Position numbers and translations under genes: made by a program
Part shown: positions 40,391 to 49,945 of the stretch, in pieces
How the letters are laid out: every line of letters starts with the position of its first letter
Numbering within the stretch: position 1 is the stretch's first letter
Source of the DNA: Perkinsela sp. pyNocScin1
Taxonomy: Eukaryota > Euglenozoa > Kinetoplastea > Prokinetoplastida > Perkinselidae
Length of the DNA stretch: 64,000 bases
Assembly (NCBI GenBank): GCA_964019655.1
Contig: CAXHTR010000001.1
Coordinates: 186,001 to 250,000 of the forward strand
Reading direction: 5' to 3'
Notes under the pieces: generated by a model
Databases searched by the model: none
Told to the model about the DNA's origin: nothing
The model's input: only the letters and a program-made list of their open reading frames with translations

Positions 40391-41188
40391 TCACACACAG
40401 ACAAAACGCTTGATCATGGCACGCTCTTCTGTATGATGCTCACCGTTCTCATTCAAAATTTCACTAATCCCACTGTCTCGCAATGAGACACCACCTACGG
40501 CAATGCTGCTGTGCACAGTCGCTCGCCTCTCGAACGAGTTCTGGCCAGCATAGAGATACTCCAGCTGTCTTGGGACATTTAGCAGGCAAAAACTTCCAGT
40601 TAGCTTGTTTCCCCCGACGTAGAAGGAATACAGTGTCGAGGGAAGGTGATCAAGTGAAATACTTCCGCTAAATTGATTGTACGAAGCGTTGAGTATCGAA
40701 AGACTCGCTGGGAGAGAAGTCACGTCGAGGGACCCCGAAAAATTGTTTCGAGCGATTTCAATGAGTGTGACGCCCGCCGGCATATCTGCGAAGCTGACAC
40801 CCCCACTGAGCCGGTTGCTTCTCAGGTTGAGCTTTTCGAGTGTATGTGGGAGGCTTGAACACTGCAGCGTCCCTTCCAGCTGACAGTTCTCTGTCTGAAA
40901 ATAGAAGACTCGTCGAGGAATAAACTCGAGTGCGATTGTGCCATTCGGCCGCGGATCTTGGAGTGTCCTTTTCTCGATGAACACTTTGTTGATATTTCCA
41001 TCTGCGTCGCACATGCACACATTCGTTTCTTTGAAGTCTCTGTATGTGCCATCGCTGTTAAAAAATGTCTGCTTTGACGATGCACTGAGACCTTCAAAGA
41101 GGAGCTCCATCATCGTCTGATCGGATAGCAATTGTGTATCGATACGCCCCAATGCGCTATCAGCGGCGAGGAAAACAAAAGATTGCAT
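40391..41188 (-). CDS. LRR protein, subfamily F
   Basis: 265 residues from the ATG at 41188 ('MQSFVFLAADSALGRIDTQL'); the longer frame starts with TTG. 'LSDQTMMELLFEGLS', cap 'FKETNVCMCDADGNINKV', where the central Trp is replaced. About six LRRs follow: 'NRLSGGVSFADMP', 'NNFSGSLDVTSLP', 'NQFSGSISLDHLP'. Tail 'VSLRDSGISEILNENGEHH'. Intact. Confidence 0.88.
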   Translation of the reverse strand: MQSFVFLAADSALGRIDTQLLSDQTMMELLFEGLSASSKQTFFNSDGTYRDFKETNVCMCDADGNINKVFIEKRTLQDPRPNGTIALEFIPRRVFYFQTENCQLEGTLQCSSLPHTLEKLNLRSNRLSGGVSFADMPAGVTLIEIARNNFSGSLDVTSLPASLSILNASYNQFSGSISLDHLPSTLYSFYVGGNKLTGSFCLLNVPRQLEYLYAGQNSFERRATVHSSIAVGGVSLRDSGISEILNENGEHHTEERAMIKRFVCV

Positions 41189-41511
41189 TGGAAGTGATAC
41201 GAATGAAAAGTGCAAAATTGTACGATAGGTCAAACGTCTTACGATAGGTCAAAACGCATCGCTCTTGCGATTTTTGAAAGGTCTCAATAATAGATAGAAA
41301 ACGACTCGACAATATTTCGTTCAAAGGGATTGCGAAGTTTTCTTTCTTGAAGGTATGCCATGTGATCTTACTCTTTTCCTCGACCATGTTCCGATGATAC
41401 GAAAAGTCTATAAAAAATGCACTTAATTCTCAGACGTGACCTTTGTGTATCATGCACATCACAATATCTCTTGAGATTTATTTTCTTACTCGTATAATTT
41501 CCTTTTCAAAC
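41189..41511. other. Intergenic, no gene seen
   Basis: AT-rich spacer. On the minus strand a pyrimidine-rich stretch precedes the start at 41188. Confidence 0.5.
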
Positions 41512-42351
41512 TTACGGATACCCAAATCGGTTCGACACGTCGTTCCCCTTGGGGTCGACTATCGACCCAAACTTCTCCGTATCGATGTGCATGCGGAAGG
41601 GCGTGATGTTCGAAAAGTCGACGACCAGGGTTTCCTGTGCGAAGCCGTTGTCCTTTACATTGAAAATGTTTATTCGCTCAGGCAGATTGCGCATGTTCAA
41701 CGTCCCAGTGAGTGAGTTCCAATTGACCGCAAACACTTCAATTTTGGGCGGTAGGTCCTCGAGGTGAATGCTACCCGTAAAACCGTTGTAGTGGCCCGAG
41801 AAGTTTCGCGTTCCCCGTGGGAGGTCGGCGATAACGAGTGACCCCTCAAACGCGTTGGAGTGGATGTCGAGCGTTTCGATATTTTCCGGAAGCCCGCTGA
41901 TGTCAAAAGTCCCGTAAAATTTGTTGGAGGAGATGTCAAAGTATTTCAGCGATCGTGGGAGGCTCGCGGTGTCAACAGTTCCACCGATCTCAATGTCAGA
42001 GATAAAGAAGGTGGTGACAGTCTTTGGTATCCACATGAGATCCATGGACCCGCCAGGGCCAATTGTAAACGGCGATCTGTCGTCGTCCATGTCTTCAGCA
42101 TTCCCAAAGAGTTTAAATGGCATCTCTTGGTCAAAGTCGATCGAAAAAAGGTCCCCGTCGTCGTTGAACCGCAGGCCACGCCAGTTCTGTATGTCGATGA
42201 AGCACCCGTCAGCGTCTTGGATCTGGCTCAGGTTTTTGACGTCGGCGCAGAGGAGCTCCATGGCCATCTGTGGAGAGATGAAATCAGCGTGGAAGCGGCC
42301 AGCGCCTGGGATGTCAGCAGCGTAGATGCTGTAGGAAAGAATTGTTGACAT
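41512..42351 (-). CDS. LRR protein, subfamily E
   Basis: 279 residues from the ATG at 42351 ('MSTILSYSIYAADIPGAGRF'). An upstream in-frame ATG at 42414 would add 21 residues but has no counterpart in relatives. 'SPQMAMELLCADVKN', cap 'FIDIQNWRGLRFNDDG'. An acidic segment and 'TIGPGGSMDLMWIP' precede about six LRRs, including 'NKFYGTFDISGLP' and 'NAFEGSLVIADLP'. Tail 'IVDPKGNDVSNRFGYP'. Sister of the gene at 35164. Confidence 0.88.
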   Translation of the reverse strand: MSTILSYSIYAADIPGAGRFHADFISPQMAMELLCADVKNLSQIQDADGCFIDIQNWRGLRFNDDGDLFSIDFDQEMPFKLFGNAEDMDDDRSPFTIGPGGSMDLMWIPKTVTTFFISDIEIGGTVDTASLPRSLKYFDISSNKFYGTFDISGLPENIETLDIHSNAFEGSLVIADLPRGTRNFSGHYNGFTGSIHLEDLPPKIEVFAVNWNSLTGTLNMRNLPERINIFNVKDNGFAQETLVVDFSNITPFRMHIDTEKFGSIVDPKGNDVSNRFGYP

Positions 42352-43095
42352 TTGACGTACAAAGAATAAATATCTCGAATGAAAGAAAGTGACTGCATAG
42401 AAAGCGTATTGCATTGATGAAGTTTGATCTCAAGGCGATGCGGCAAGCAACTGCATGACAGTCTGCTTTGTGTGCTTTCTGATGATGAATACCTTTCACT
42501 TCTGAGAAAAAGAAAGTTTCGCCTTAAAAAAAGTGCCCTCGTAGTTTCAAAGCCTCATTAGTATGAATCAGTGTTTTTATATGACGAGCAGATCACAGAG
42601 TATTTTATCACACTTTGAGCGCAGAAGCTATACCGAGCTCTAGAAATGCTATGTGAAAAGTAAAACCTAGACTCATCCAACAGGCAAAATCGATTTCTCG
42701 TCCCAATCTAAGATTTGACAATTAATCCCCTTTTCATCGCTTTAACATAAACCACATCTAGCTAGTTGTGGCTCCCCTGAACAAGCCTTGCATTAAGAGT
42801 TTTCAAGATCTGTTTTTCAAAAGATTTCTTTTGGTGCACATCGAACGAAAAAATGACATTCGCTCCATGGAAACTTAAAAAAGAGCTGAAAAGGGCATCT
42901 TTCCCGAACAAGCCTTGTATCAAGAGCTTATAAGCCAATTTTTCTTAAGGGTTCGCTTTTGCACAGAGCTGACGAAAAGAAGTCTTTGCTGCATCAAGAT
43001 TTGATGAAGATCTGAAAAAGGGCAAAGCAACAGAATACGATCAGAATAGCGCATTTTGCATTGAAGTCTTTGAATATCATTCACCCATAACTATT
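42352..43095. other. Intergenic with a diverged tandem repeat
   Basis: No gene recognised. Two adjacent units of about 125 bases (42775-42898 and 42902-43026) are similar, sharing 'GAACAAGCCTTG', 'AAGAG' and an 'AGCTGAAAAGGGCA'-like end. Confidence 0.5.
42775..43026. repeat. Diverged tandem duplication, two ~125-bp units
   Basis: Both units begin near GAACAAGCCTTG and end near GAAAAGGGCA; the middle has drifted. Non-coding. Confidence 0.6.
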
Positions 43096-43782
43096 CTACA
43101 TCCGAACTTGCACCCTGCGGTCGACCGCCCCACCATCCGCTGCCGTGGGAGTTTTGATCTGCGGCGCGTAGAAATACGCATACACAAGACTTTCCGGGAG
43201 CCTCCCAACAACGATGCTGCTGAATGGGTTGTCCCGCAGGTCAAGCTCTTTCATAAATGGGGGAAGCTCAACGAGCCTGACCTGCCCGCTGATCCGACAC
43301 TGCCGAACAGCGAGCACTGTGAGGTCTATCGGGAGTTTCTCGAGTGGCAGCTTGAGTAATGGATACACGTTGAAAAGTCGGCATGCGCGGAGCTCCCGTG
43401 GGAGCATGTAGGGCACAAAGCCTCCGATGATCTTTTCCTGTGAGCGAAGGTAGAGGTCGCGCACGCTGCTCGGGAACCACTGGAGATTGGACACTCTATC
43501 GCGCTGGCTTTTGACGGCGTCGTTGCTCCATCGGATCTGCGTGACAAAGCCATTCTTGTCGCAGCGGACGCCGACCCACTTGCATGCATCACGCACATCG
43601 TCCTTGTGGAAGAAGAGCGCCATGCTCTGATGGATATTCTGTGAGTTTTTGATAGAGATGCAGTTCTCCATGCACAGCTGTTGGAACTTGATAGGGTCAT
43701 TGTCGGATGAAACGAGTGGATGAGTGAGCTCGGGGATGCAGGCGAAGACAAAAGGAAGCACTCGCAGATTAATCATGAGCAT
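43096..43782 (-). CDS. Divergent LRR-cap protein, 228 aa
   Basis: ATG at 43782, a second ATG two codons on. N-terminus 'MLMINLRVLPFVFACIPEL' is the most signal-peptide-like of the minus run. The cap is complete ('RDACKWVGVRCDKNG', about residues 68-82) but preceded by an unusual segment without the usual 'MELL' motif. Only about four weak LRRs follow ('LPIDLTVLAVRQCRISGQV'), and the C-terminus is basic ('DGGAVDRRVQVRM'). Lone divergent member next to the non-LRR genes. Confidence 0.8.
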   Translation of the reverse strand: MLMINLRVLPFVFACIPELTHPLVSSDNDPIKFQQLCMENCISIKNSQNIHQSMALFFHKDDVRDACKWVGVRCDKNGFVTQIRWSNDAVKSQRDRVSNLQWFPSSVRDLYLRSQEKIIGGFVPYMLPRELRACRLFNVYPLLKLPLEKLPIDLTVLAVRQCRISGQVRLVELPPFMKELDLRDNPFSSIVVGRLPESLVYAYFYAPQIKTPTAADGGAVDRRVQVRM

Positions 43783-44320
43783 CTTGATTAAAACTTATCG
43801 ATTGGAAAAAATTATGTATAGCTACAGTTTCGGGTCTGTTCCTTCGCGAATGTGATCCTTCGAGTTTCTTTTGGATGTGAATATTATCGGCATGAGCGAT
43901 CTTACAATACTGCAAGCATTTTTTCACTGAGAATAGTGCCGAATCCGTAAAATCTGGCCTTCTTCCCAAAGAATTTGTGCGACTTTCTGTGGAACAAATC
44001 AAAAAAAGAGAGTGACTGCGATACCTTTGCACATACATAAGCCAACGGTTCGTATCATTGTACGGGAAAAGTTTGAGAGAGAGCAATGAACCACTGTGCC
44101 TTGGTCGAACACTTAAAAAGTCTTTAAACGCACGTATTTTCTCTTTTAACATAATGTTTGTATATTATATCTCGTTTTGGAGATTAACCTCAGCTGAGCT
44201 ATGTGCTCTTGTGAGTTGCTAGTATGTCTTTATAATTCGCTTAAGTCGATTTCTAAATTATGTTTTGAATATTGGAGATAAATCTCATTTTTATCTGTGT
44301 TTTTCTGTCCAAAAGCTCCT
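43783..44320. other. Intergenic with an unassigned minus-strand ORF
   Basis: A 127-codon minus-strand frame (43769-44152) overlaps the next gene's start by a few codons. It shows no recognised motif, so I do not call it a gene. Confidence 0.35.
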
Positions 44321-45583
44321 TCACCTTAATGATTTGTTTTGAAGCCACTGTGTCATGCACCCCTGAATCCGCTCAAATGCTTCCCTATCGACGTGCTTCG
44401 TGATATTTTCTCCAGATACAGGGTCCTCGATGCACATCAGAAAATTTTCATCCGACTTTCGATTATAGGTGATGCCATTCACCTCACGCAAGGTCACGAC
44501 CTGCTTCGAGAAGTCAAAGATCTGCGCATAGAACGTGAAGAAGTCTGTGATGAGAGAGCCGATGAAAAGGTCATCCGATTCTTTCAAAATTATTTTTTGC
44601 TCTGTTTGATTAACATGAATGCCCATACCAACTGAATCTTGTCGCAAAGATAAAGGGCTAATAAAGCAGAGAGAACGCTTCTCGTGAACCAGAAAGTAAA
44701 TCCAAAGGATATGCACAGAAAATTTTGAAAGAATCTTCTCTCGGATGAGGCCCAGCATCTGATTGATGATGTACACGACGCCCTGCAAAAAGTTCTTGCT
44801 TTGCATCATGTATGCGCGCAGAAGCTGCAAGCGATGGAAGCGGTTTACGTCTCCATGAACAATATACGACGCACACGTGTTCTTATGCCCAGTGGCAGCA
44901 GAGCTTACGACTTCAATAAATGACGCAGACATCTGCGGACAGAAAGGACTATACGGCACAGCCTGACAAAGGGCCAAGTAGAGTAACATCACTTGAGGCA
45001 ATGAGGCATCAGTATTCTTTGGAAAGAAGACCGCAGCTTTCCGAGGGGCGATGTCCTTGAGCTTGAGGCCTGTAATGCGTAAATCAGAAGCGTCAAGGAC
45101 CTCTTTCACGACTTTATACATTGATGTCACGCACATGCACAATATAGATATCCCGTCTATTTTTCGAGGCCGAAAGTTCAATGTGCGCGCACTTGACTCC
45201 GTCAGACACAAAAAGCGGAAGCCTAGTTTGCTTACTTGTATGAATAAGTCGACTTCCTCGAAGAAGGTCTTTCCGCCGGCGGACTCTGCATCAAAATGTT
45301 GTCCAAAAATGCTCACGTCATAGACTAATATACTATCGTCCAGGCTTTCTTCAGCACTGAGCATATCGACGTGTATTTCTACGCGACAGCCTTCAAGATC
45401 GCATGCTCTGTGACTCAGTTTTGCAAAGTCACCAAACGCGGAAATAAAACCCATTATTTCAAGCGATATATCGCTCGCAGAGGCAGATAAGGATCGATAC
45501 AGACGGGATCTTTCGAAGCTTTTTCTTGCTTCCTTACCGATTTCGGCTACGGTTTGTTCGAAGAAGTGACCAGCTTTTTGCAT
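44321..45583 (-). CDS. TUTase / non-canonical poly(A) polymerase-like protein
   Basis: 420 residues; the ATG lies nine bases behind CTCTCTAG. The C-terminal half resembles the PAP-associated region of terminal uridylyltransferases and non-canonical poly(A) polymerases. 'LSKFSVHILWIYFLVHE' (about 285-300) sits where these enzymes have the 'LSS(F/Y)...(I/V).FLQ' helix. 'LFIGSLITDFFTFYAQIFDF' (339-358) and 'MCIEDPVSGENITKHV' (385-400) match the 'LG.LL..FF.YY...F.F' and 'EDPF....N' motifs. The N-terminal half shows no G-S plus D-x-D nucleotidyltransferase motif, so it may be a catalytically dead partner or a very divergent enzyme. Such proteins are abundant in kinetoplastid RNA processing. Family call moderate; activity unknown. 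Confidence 0.55.
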   Translation of the reverse strand: MQKAGHFFEQTVAEIGKEARKSFERSRLYRSLSASASDISLEIMGFISAFGDFAKLSHRACDLEGCRVEIHVDMLSAEESLDDSILVYDVSIFGQHFDAESAGGKTFFEEVDLFIQVSKLGFRFLCLTESSARTLNFRPRKIDGISILCMCVTSMYKVVKEVLDASDLRITGLKLKDIAPRKAAVFFPKNTDASLPQVMLLYLALCQAVPYSPFCPQMSASFIEVVSSAATGHKNTCASYIVHGDVNRFHRLQLLRAYMMQSKNFLQGVVYIINQMLGLIREKILSKFSVHILWIYFLVHEKRSLCFISPLSLRQDSVGMGIHVNQTEQKIILKESDDLFIGSLITDFFTFYAQIFDFSKQVVTLREVNGITYNRKSDENFLMCIEDPVSGENITKHVDREAFERIQGCMTQWLQNKSLR

Positions 45584-45591
45584 TTAAGAGG

Positions 45592-45610
45592 CTAGAGAGC
45601 GAAACTGCTG
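45592..45610 (-). promoter_or_regulatory. Acceptor-like pyrimidine/AG upstream of TUTase-like gene
   Basis: On the minus strand a pyrimidine-rich stretch (TTTCGCTCTCTAG) ends in AG nine bases before the ATG at 45583, as for a spliced-leader acceptor. Confidence 0.45.
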
Positions 45611-45752
45611 TTGAAGAATCAAAAGCAAATCTATGGCCCCTTATCTACAAGATAAATCACGGAACTTTACAGTGAAGCCTACCGCTTGACTTTTAAGCAT
45701 AGAGATACATGCCTTATCAATCACGTATACAAATAAGACAAATATACGGCTC

Positions 45753-47528
45753 TCAGTTCACTCGTACAACCTCTCGTAGTAGCGCAGTCGCGTAGCACCC
45801 CTTCGGAAGCGAGAACGCCAGCTTCACCGACCTTTGCCCCTCCTCACTTTTCTCAAGTAGCTCATAGGCCATATCCTTCGGCTTCACCATCACCTTTCTA
45901 TACCCGCCGGGCTCACCGCACTGCGTCAACCCCTCTGCGCCCAGCGCCCGCATCTCCGCCGCGTAGCTGTCTCGACCACAGGCATTCACCGGGTACTGCA
46001 GGCAGGGGTCTTCCCCCGGCAGCGGCAGCACAACGTCAAAAATTGAAAAATCGGAAATGCTTTCCCCTGTCACGATCTGCACCGGCATCGCAGCACTCAT
46101 CTCGCCGGCCTCAGCCTTTGGCTCTTCACTCAAATTTTTGACCTGCACGAGGTCACCGATAACCACAGCTGTCCCATAGGCCTCCAAGCGCTTCGAGACC
46201 ATCCGGTTCCACACGTAGCTCTGCAGCGCATGTGCGTACATCCGGCGCGTGTTCCGAGGGATGCACGCCCACGCAGCGGCGTAATTCTTCGGCTGATCGC
46301 TAAGTTTTTCTAAAATGTTTGCTTCCATGCGGTGCGTCCGTGGGCACTCAGCCAGCGCATTCTGAAAGTTATCTGCTGAATTTGTTGAAAAATCTTCGAG
46401 GTCGAGCGCCGCTGCACTTCGCCTAAACATATCGGAAATCTCTGCACAGCCCTTGAGGACGAGTCCAAGAGCACTTGCAAGGTCCCCACGAACGACATGA
46501 ATTCCAACGGTGTGCGTCGCACAGGAGCTGCTGCCAAAGCGCTGGGGGCCGTAGTAGTTGATAAATCCATTTTTCTTGAGCGATTTGACCACTTGCGGTT
46601 CTGTTTCGCCCCAATGGCTTACATCCCTGAGAATAATTTCAAATGCATTCCCCTCGAGGTCGCCTAGGAAGAGCGGCACGTTCGCTGCTGAGGGGCTCGC
46701 CACTCGCACCGCTGCGCAGTCTCGCATGGCCGAGCGGATGCGCTTCCACTCGACGCCGCGGGCGGCGACGCGCTGGTAGGTCACCGCCTTCTTGTCCTTT
46801 GTGCCGGCAAAGGTAAAGGCCTTGGGGCTGACGTGGAGCAGTTTGGAAAGCATCGAGATTGCTCGTGTTGTGTCAAAGTTCTCTTTCCGGAGGGTAAAGT
46901 GCGTGTAGGCCGGGCGGGAGGGCGCGTTGAGGCGGTTGGTGTCTCGGCCAGTGGGGCTGCGGAAGCGGAACACAGATGTGCCGTCGTCGCGCTGGATGGT
47001 CTCCGAGGTGAGATGATCCGTCGCTTTGCGCAGGGCTGTGTGAATTTGCGTTCGCTCTGCCTTTGTGAGGACTCGGACGGGGGCCATCTCAAAATTTTCT
47101 TTTTTGTTGGCTTTGTATTCTTCTGAAGATATGAGCCCTTTGGAGTAGCATGCCTCATGGAGAGTTCTTCCCGCGGCGAACAAACGAAATTTTCGCATAT
47201 CCGGCTCTGTAAAAAAGGGAGTTAGAGGTTCAGCGACGTTCCCGATCTCCTGGGCGATCGCAGCGTTCTCTTCTTCTTCAGATGGACACTCGCGCTTCTG
47301 TGTAGCTTTTGCTGACGGAGCATTTTCCTCTATTGTCCCTTCTTCAAATGGAACTTTAATGCCGTCAACGCCGATCTCGTGGACGACAAAGTCCGCTGGC
47401 GACTGCTTGAGGCAGGCGCTCGGTCGGTGGTCGGAAATATCGGCCATGGCGTGGAGCGACGGATAGAGGAGGTGGGTGGCGCCGATGTCTGCCGGCTTGG
47501 ATTCGAAGACTTTTGAGATTTCGGCCAT
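45753..47528 (-). CDS. PUS7: tRNA pseudouridine synthase, TruD/PUS7 family
   Basis: 591 residues. It isomerises a uridine to pseudouridine in RNA; PUS7 acts on position 13 of tRNAs and some other RNAs. Motifs in order: 'KQSPADFVVHEI' (41-52), the catalytic loop 'FAGTKDKKAVTYQ' (240-252, catalytic Asp at about 245), 'NYYGPQRFG' (324-332) and 'HALQSYVWNRMVSKR' in the C-terminal part. The N-terminal extension with an acidic 'SEEEENAA' segment is usual for eukaryotic PUS7. The ATG is preceded by a clear pyrimidine tract and AG. A conserved single-copy gene set among the LRR genes, so a useful anchor for placing the organism. Confidence 0.93.
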   Translation of the reverse strand: MAEISKVFESKPADIGATHLLYPSLHAMADISDHRPSACLKQSPADFVVHEIGVDGIKVPFEEGTIEENAPSAKATQKRECPSEEEENAAIAQEIGNVAEPLTPFFTEPDMRKFRLFAAGRTLHEACYSKGLISSEEYKANKKENFEMAPVRVLTKAERTQIHTALRKATDHLTSETIQRDDGTSVFRFRSPTGRDTNRLNAPSRPAYTHFTLRKENFDTTRAISMLSKLLHVSPKAFTFAGTKDKKAVTYQRVAARGVEWKRIRSAMRDCAAVRVASPSAANVPLFLGDLEGNAFEIILRDVSHWGETEPQVVKSLKKNGFINYYGPQRFGSSSCATHTVGIHVVRGDLASALGLVLKGCAEISDMFRRSAAALDLEDFSTNSADNFQNALAECPRTHRMEANILEKLSDQPKNYAAAWACIPRNTRRMYAHALQSYVWNRMVSKRLEAYGTAVVIGDLVQVKNLSEEPKAEAGEMSAAMPVQIVTGESISDFSIFDVVLPLPGEDPCLQYPVNACGRDSYAAEMRALGAEGLTQCGEPGGYRKVMVKPKDMAYELLEKSEEGQRSVKLAFSLPKGCYATALLREVVRVN

Positions 47529-47534
47529 TTTTGA

Positions 47535-47556
47535 CTAAAAAAGTAATGGGTAAGTG
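47535..47556 (-). promoter_or_regulatory. Acceptor-like pyrimidine/AG upstream of PUS7
   Basis: The minus strand reads CATTACTTTTTTAG followed by TCAAAA and the ATG at 47528, a textbook-looking 3' splice acceptor placed within ten bases of the start. No upstream exon is needed for the protein, which favours trans-splicing over a cis intron. Confidence 0.55.
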
Positions 47557-47797
47557 AAAAAAGGTCATGGCAAAGCTGACTATTCGCTATTGGTACGCGT
47601 ACTACGGGAGATTTGCACCACTAGATCACCGATCGAGACTTCTGGGCTCGGCTACCCAAGCTGCGAATACTGACTGCATGGAGATAAATGGTACTGAGAG
47701 CCTAAAGTACTGCGCAGTGGTCTTCTATTCTTTTATCAATTGTTTCACGTATTTTCCAATTTATTTTATAATGGGTCATTAAAGCATCTTCAAATCT

Positions 47798-48499
47798 TCA
47801 CACCTGCTGAATGATACTCGCACCTGCAATTATAACTTTTCGTGCATCAAGGTCTACCCACGGCAGCACTTCGAGCCGCTTGACGCCGCTGCTGTTAAAG
47901 TTCGCGGATTGGAGGGAAGGTGGGATCTCACCAACGAAGACCACCGAGCGCTTCATTTTGTTGCCGTTGAAGAAGATGCGCTCGATAGTTGGCGGAAGGT
48001 TGTCGATCGCACCAACAGACTCGAATTCGTTGTGGCTCGCGATGAGGCGCTCGAGGCGACGTGGGAGCGTTCGCAGGTCGCACGTTCCGTGGTACAAGTT
48101 CTTTGTTATGTTGAGGAACTTGAGTTCAAGCGGGAGCTGACGGGTCTCGAGCGTGTCGTTGATGAAATTTCGCTGGACGTCAATGACTGTCACAGAGTTC
48201 GGGAGGAAGCGGATACGAAAGCCGTGGAAGGCGGTGGGCTGGTCTGGGTGGCTGACGTGGGTGACAGCATTGTCTTTGCAGGTGATGCCCTTCCAGCCTC
48301 CCTGGCCGTCTCTCCCGCACACGGGGGACTGTGGTCCCCACAAGGAGATCTGGCCGATGTAGTCGGCGTTCTCGGCGTAGAACTTGCGCATGAGTGTCTC
48401 CTGCATCTGTGCTGGGGTCTTTGGTGTGAAATCTTCATCAGTGTCTGGGTCCATGCTGTGGAAGACGAACGATGTCAGAGTTGTCAATGTCGCTAGCAT
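47798..48499 (-). CDS. Divergent LRR-cap protein, 233 aa
   Basis: ATG at 48499. N-terminus 'MLATLTTLTSFVFHSMDPD', cap variant 'GRDGQGGWKGITCKDNAVTHV' (Trp-x-G-I-x-Cys kept, shifted first Cys). About five loose LRRs follow, e.g. 'LPRRLERLIASHNEF' and 'LPPTIERIFFNGN'. It lacks the 'L.G.I.L' part in most repeats. C-terminus 'ARKVIIAGASIIQQV'. With 43096 it flanks the non-LRR pair, and neither fits a subfamily. Confidence 0.8.
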   Translation of the reverse strand: MLATLTTLTSFVFHSMDPDTDEDFTPKTPAQMQETLMRKFYAENADYIGQISLWGPQSPVCGRDGQGGWKGITCKDNAVTHVSHPDQPTAFHGFRIRFLPNSVTVIDVQRNFINDTLETRQLPLELKFLNITKNLYHGTCDLRTLPRRLERLIASHNEFESVGAIDNLPPTIERIFFNGNKMKRSVVFVGEIPPSLQSANFNSSGVKRLEVLPWVDLDARKVIIAGASIIQQV

Positions 48500-48625
48500 G
48501 AGCTATGAAATGGAAAAAGAAAAAATGGAAGATGGCTTCAGTGTGTGACACGATGTGAATATCTATTTCTTATACTTTTGTATTTCTTCTGTAAATCTCT
48601 AACGCATTATTTTTCTTCTCTAGTC

Positions 48626-49945
48626 TTACTCATTGACTTCGATCTCAAAATCTGGGAGGACCATCGTCGTGAGCTTATTCCCAAAAATTTTGATTTTCTT
48701 GAGAGACTTTGGTACATCAACAATGTTAACTTTACCCGAAAAATTGTTTTTCGAGGCGTTCAGTGACTTAAGATTCCCCGGCAGTGCAGATAAGTCCATT
48801 GACCCCTCAAATTTGTTCTCATGAATATGTAGCTTCACGAGCGCTTTCGGTAGCGAAGCGAACGAAAATTCACCCTCAAAGAGATTTTGGCTGATGCTCA
48901 GCTCCTCAAGCGTCTGCGGAAGGGGCGCCGTGTCTACTGTGCCTCGGAGCGCATTCGTCGCGATGTTTAACTTCATAATTTGATCTGGCAGCTGCCGAAA
49001 GTCGAAAAATCCTTTAAACTGGCAAGAGCTCAGCACTACTGAGACGAGCAACGCAGGCCAGCTACCAACATCGATGCTCCCCTGGAGCGCATTTTCCCCA
49101 GCTCTGACATCCGTGATACTCGCAGGAAAGTTTCCAAGCTCCAGCGTGCTGGTTATGTTATTCTTCGTAAAGTTAAGGGATTGAATTTTCGGTGGCAGCG
49201 CTTCCGCATTGATGGCAGTGAATTCGTTGTCTCTCAGACTGACGAGAACTAAAGACTCCGGTAAGCCGCCAAAGTCTATTTCACCTGCCAATTTGTTTGA
49301 CTGCAGATAAAGCTTTTTCAGAGCGTTGTTGAGGCTTGTGAGATCTATTTCACCTGAGAATTCATTGTGCGAGGCATTGAGAATTTCCAGACTTTCAGGT
49401 AAACGCTTCAAACTGATTTCCCCACAGAAAAGGTTGTACGCTATAGAGAGTTTTGTCAATTTTGGCGGGAGTGCGCTAAAATCCACTGAACCCTGGAGCT
49501 TATTGTGGGAAAGTCCGATGACTTCAAGGCTTTTTGGGAATCCATCGAAGTCAACACTACCCACGAAAGCATTGTCTGAGAGATTGAGTTTGCACATGTT
49601 TGGCCCGAGCTCTCGTGTCTTCAGCGGGCCCTCAAGACCATTGAAACGCAGCCATATCTCTTCGATGCTTTTGGGCAGGAAACCAAAGTTTATCACCCCG
49701 CCGAGCCTTTTTGCATCGTCTTTATCGTCGCCACTGAGTGTTTGTCGAATTTTGATAAGCTTGCCATCTCGAAAGTCCAAGCATGGCCATTCTTTGACGT
49801 CAAGTGCGTTTCCGTGAGCATCCTTGAGCACATCCGCGTTCTTGATGGCGTTAAAGCTTATTTCCATGCACGCTTGGTCAGAGAGGCGAGCGACATTGAG
49901 ACCGAAGCCGATATCTGCGGTAGTGATTATGAGTGGGCTGATCAT
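48626..49945 (-). CDS. LRR protein, subfamily A
   Basis: 439 residues. ATG at 49945. 'MISPLIITTADIGFGLNVAR', 'LSDQACMEISFNAIKNADV', cap 'LDVKEWPCLDFRDGKLIKI', then the 'DDAKRLGGVINFGFLPKSI' linker shared with 1181 and 3798. About 14 LRRs with the subfamily signature 'FKGFFDFRQLPDQIMKL'. Tail 'LPDFEIEVNE'. Tandem partner of the next gene upstream (50389). Confidence 0.9.
   Translation of the reverse strand: MISPLIITTADIGFGLNVARLSDQACMEISFNAIKNADVLKDAHGNALDVKEWPCLDFRDGKLIKIRQTLSGDDKDDAKRLGGVINFGFLPKSIEEIWLRFNGLEGPLKTRELGPNMCKLNLSDNAFVGSVDFDGFPKSLEVIGLSHNKLQGSVDFSALPPKLTKLSIAYNLFCGEISLKRLPESLEILNASHNEFSGEIDLTSLNNALKKLYLQSNKLAGEIDFGGLPESLVLVSLRDNEFTAINAEALPPKIQSLNFTKNNITSTLELGNFPASITDVRAGENALQGSIDVGSWPALLVSVVLSSCQFKGFFDFRQLPDQIMKLNIATNALRGTVDTAPLPQTLEELSISQNLFEGEFSFASLPKALVKLHIHENKFEGSMDLSALPGNLKSLNASKNNFSGKVNIVDVPKSLKKIKIFGNKLTTMVLPDFEIEVNE

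Noticed and set aside
30910-42414. Longer starts for several LRR genes (30910, 42414, and TTG or GTG starts at 17305, 28828, 33427, 57005 and others)
   Set aside because: Upstream parts are not shared by paralogues, whereas the ATG about 8-12 codons before the A-D motif is.
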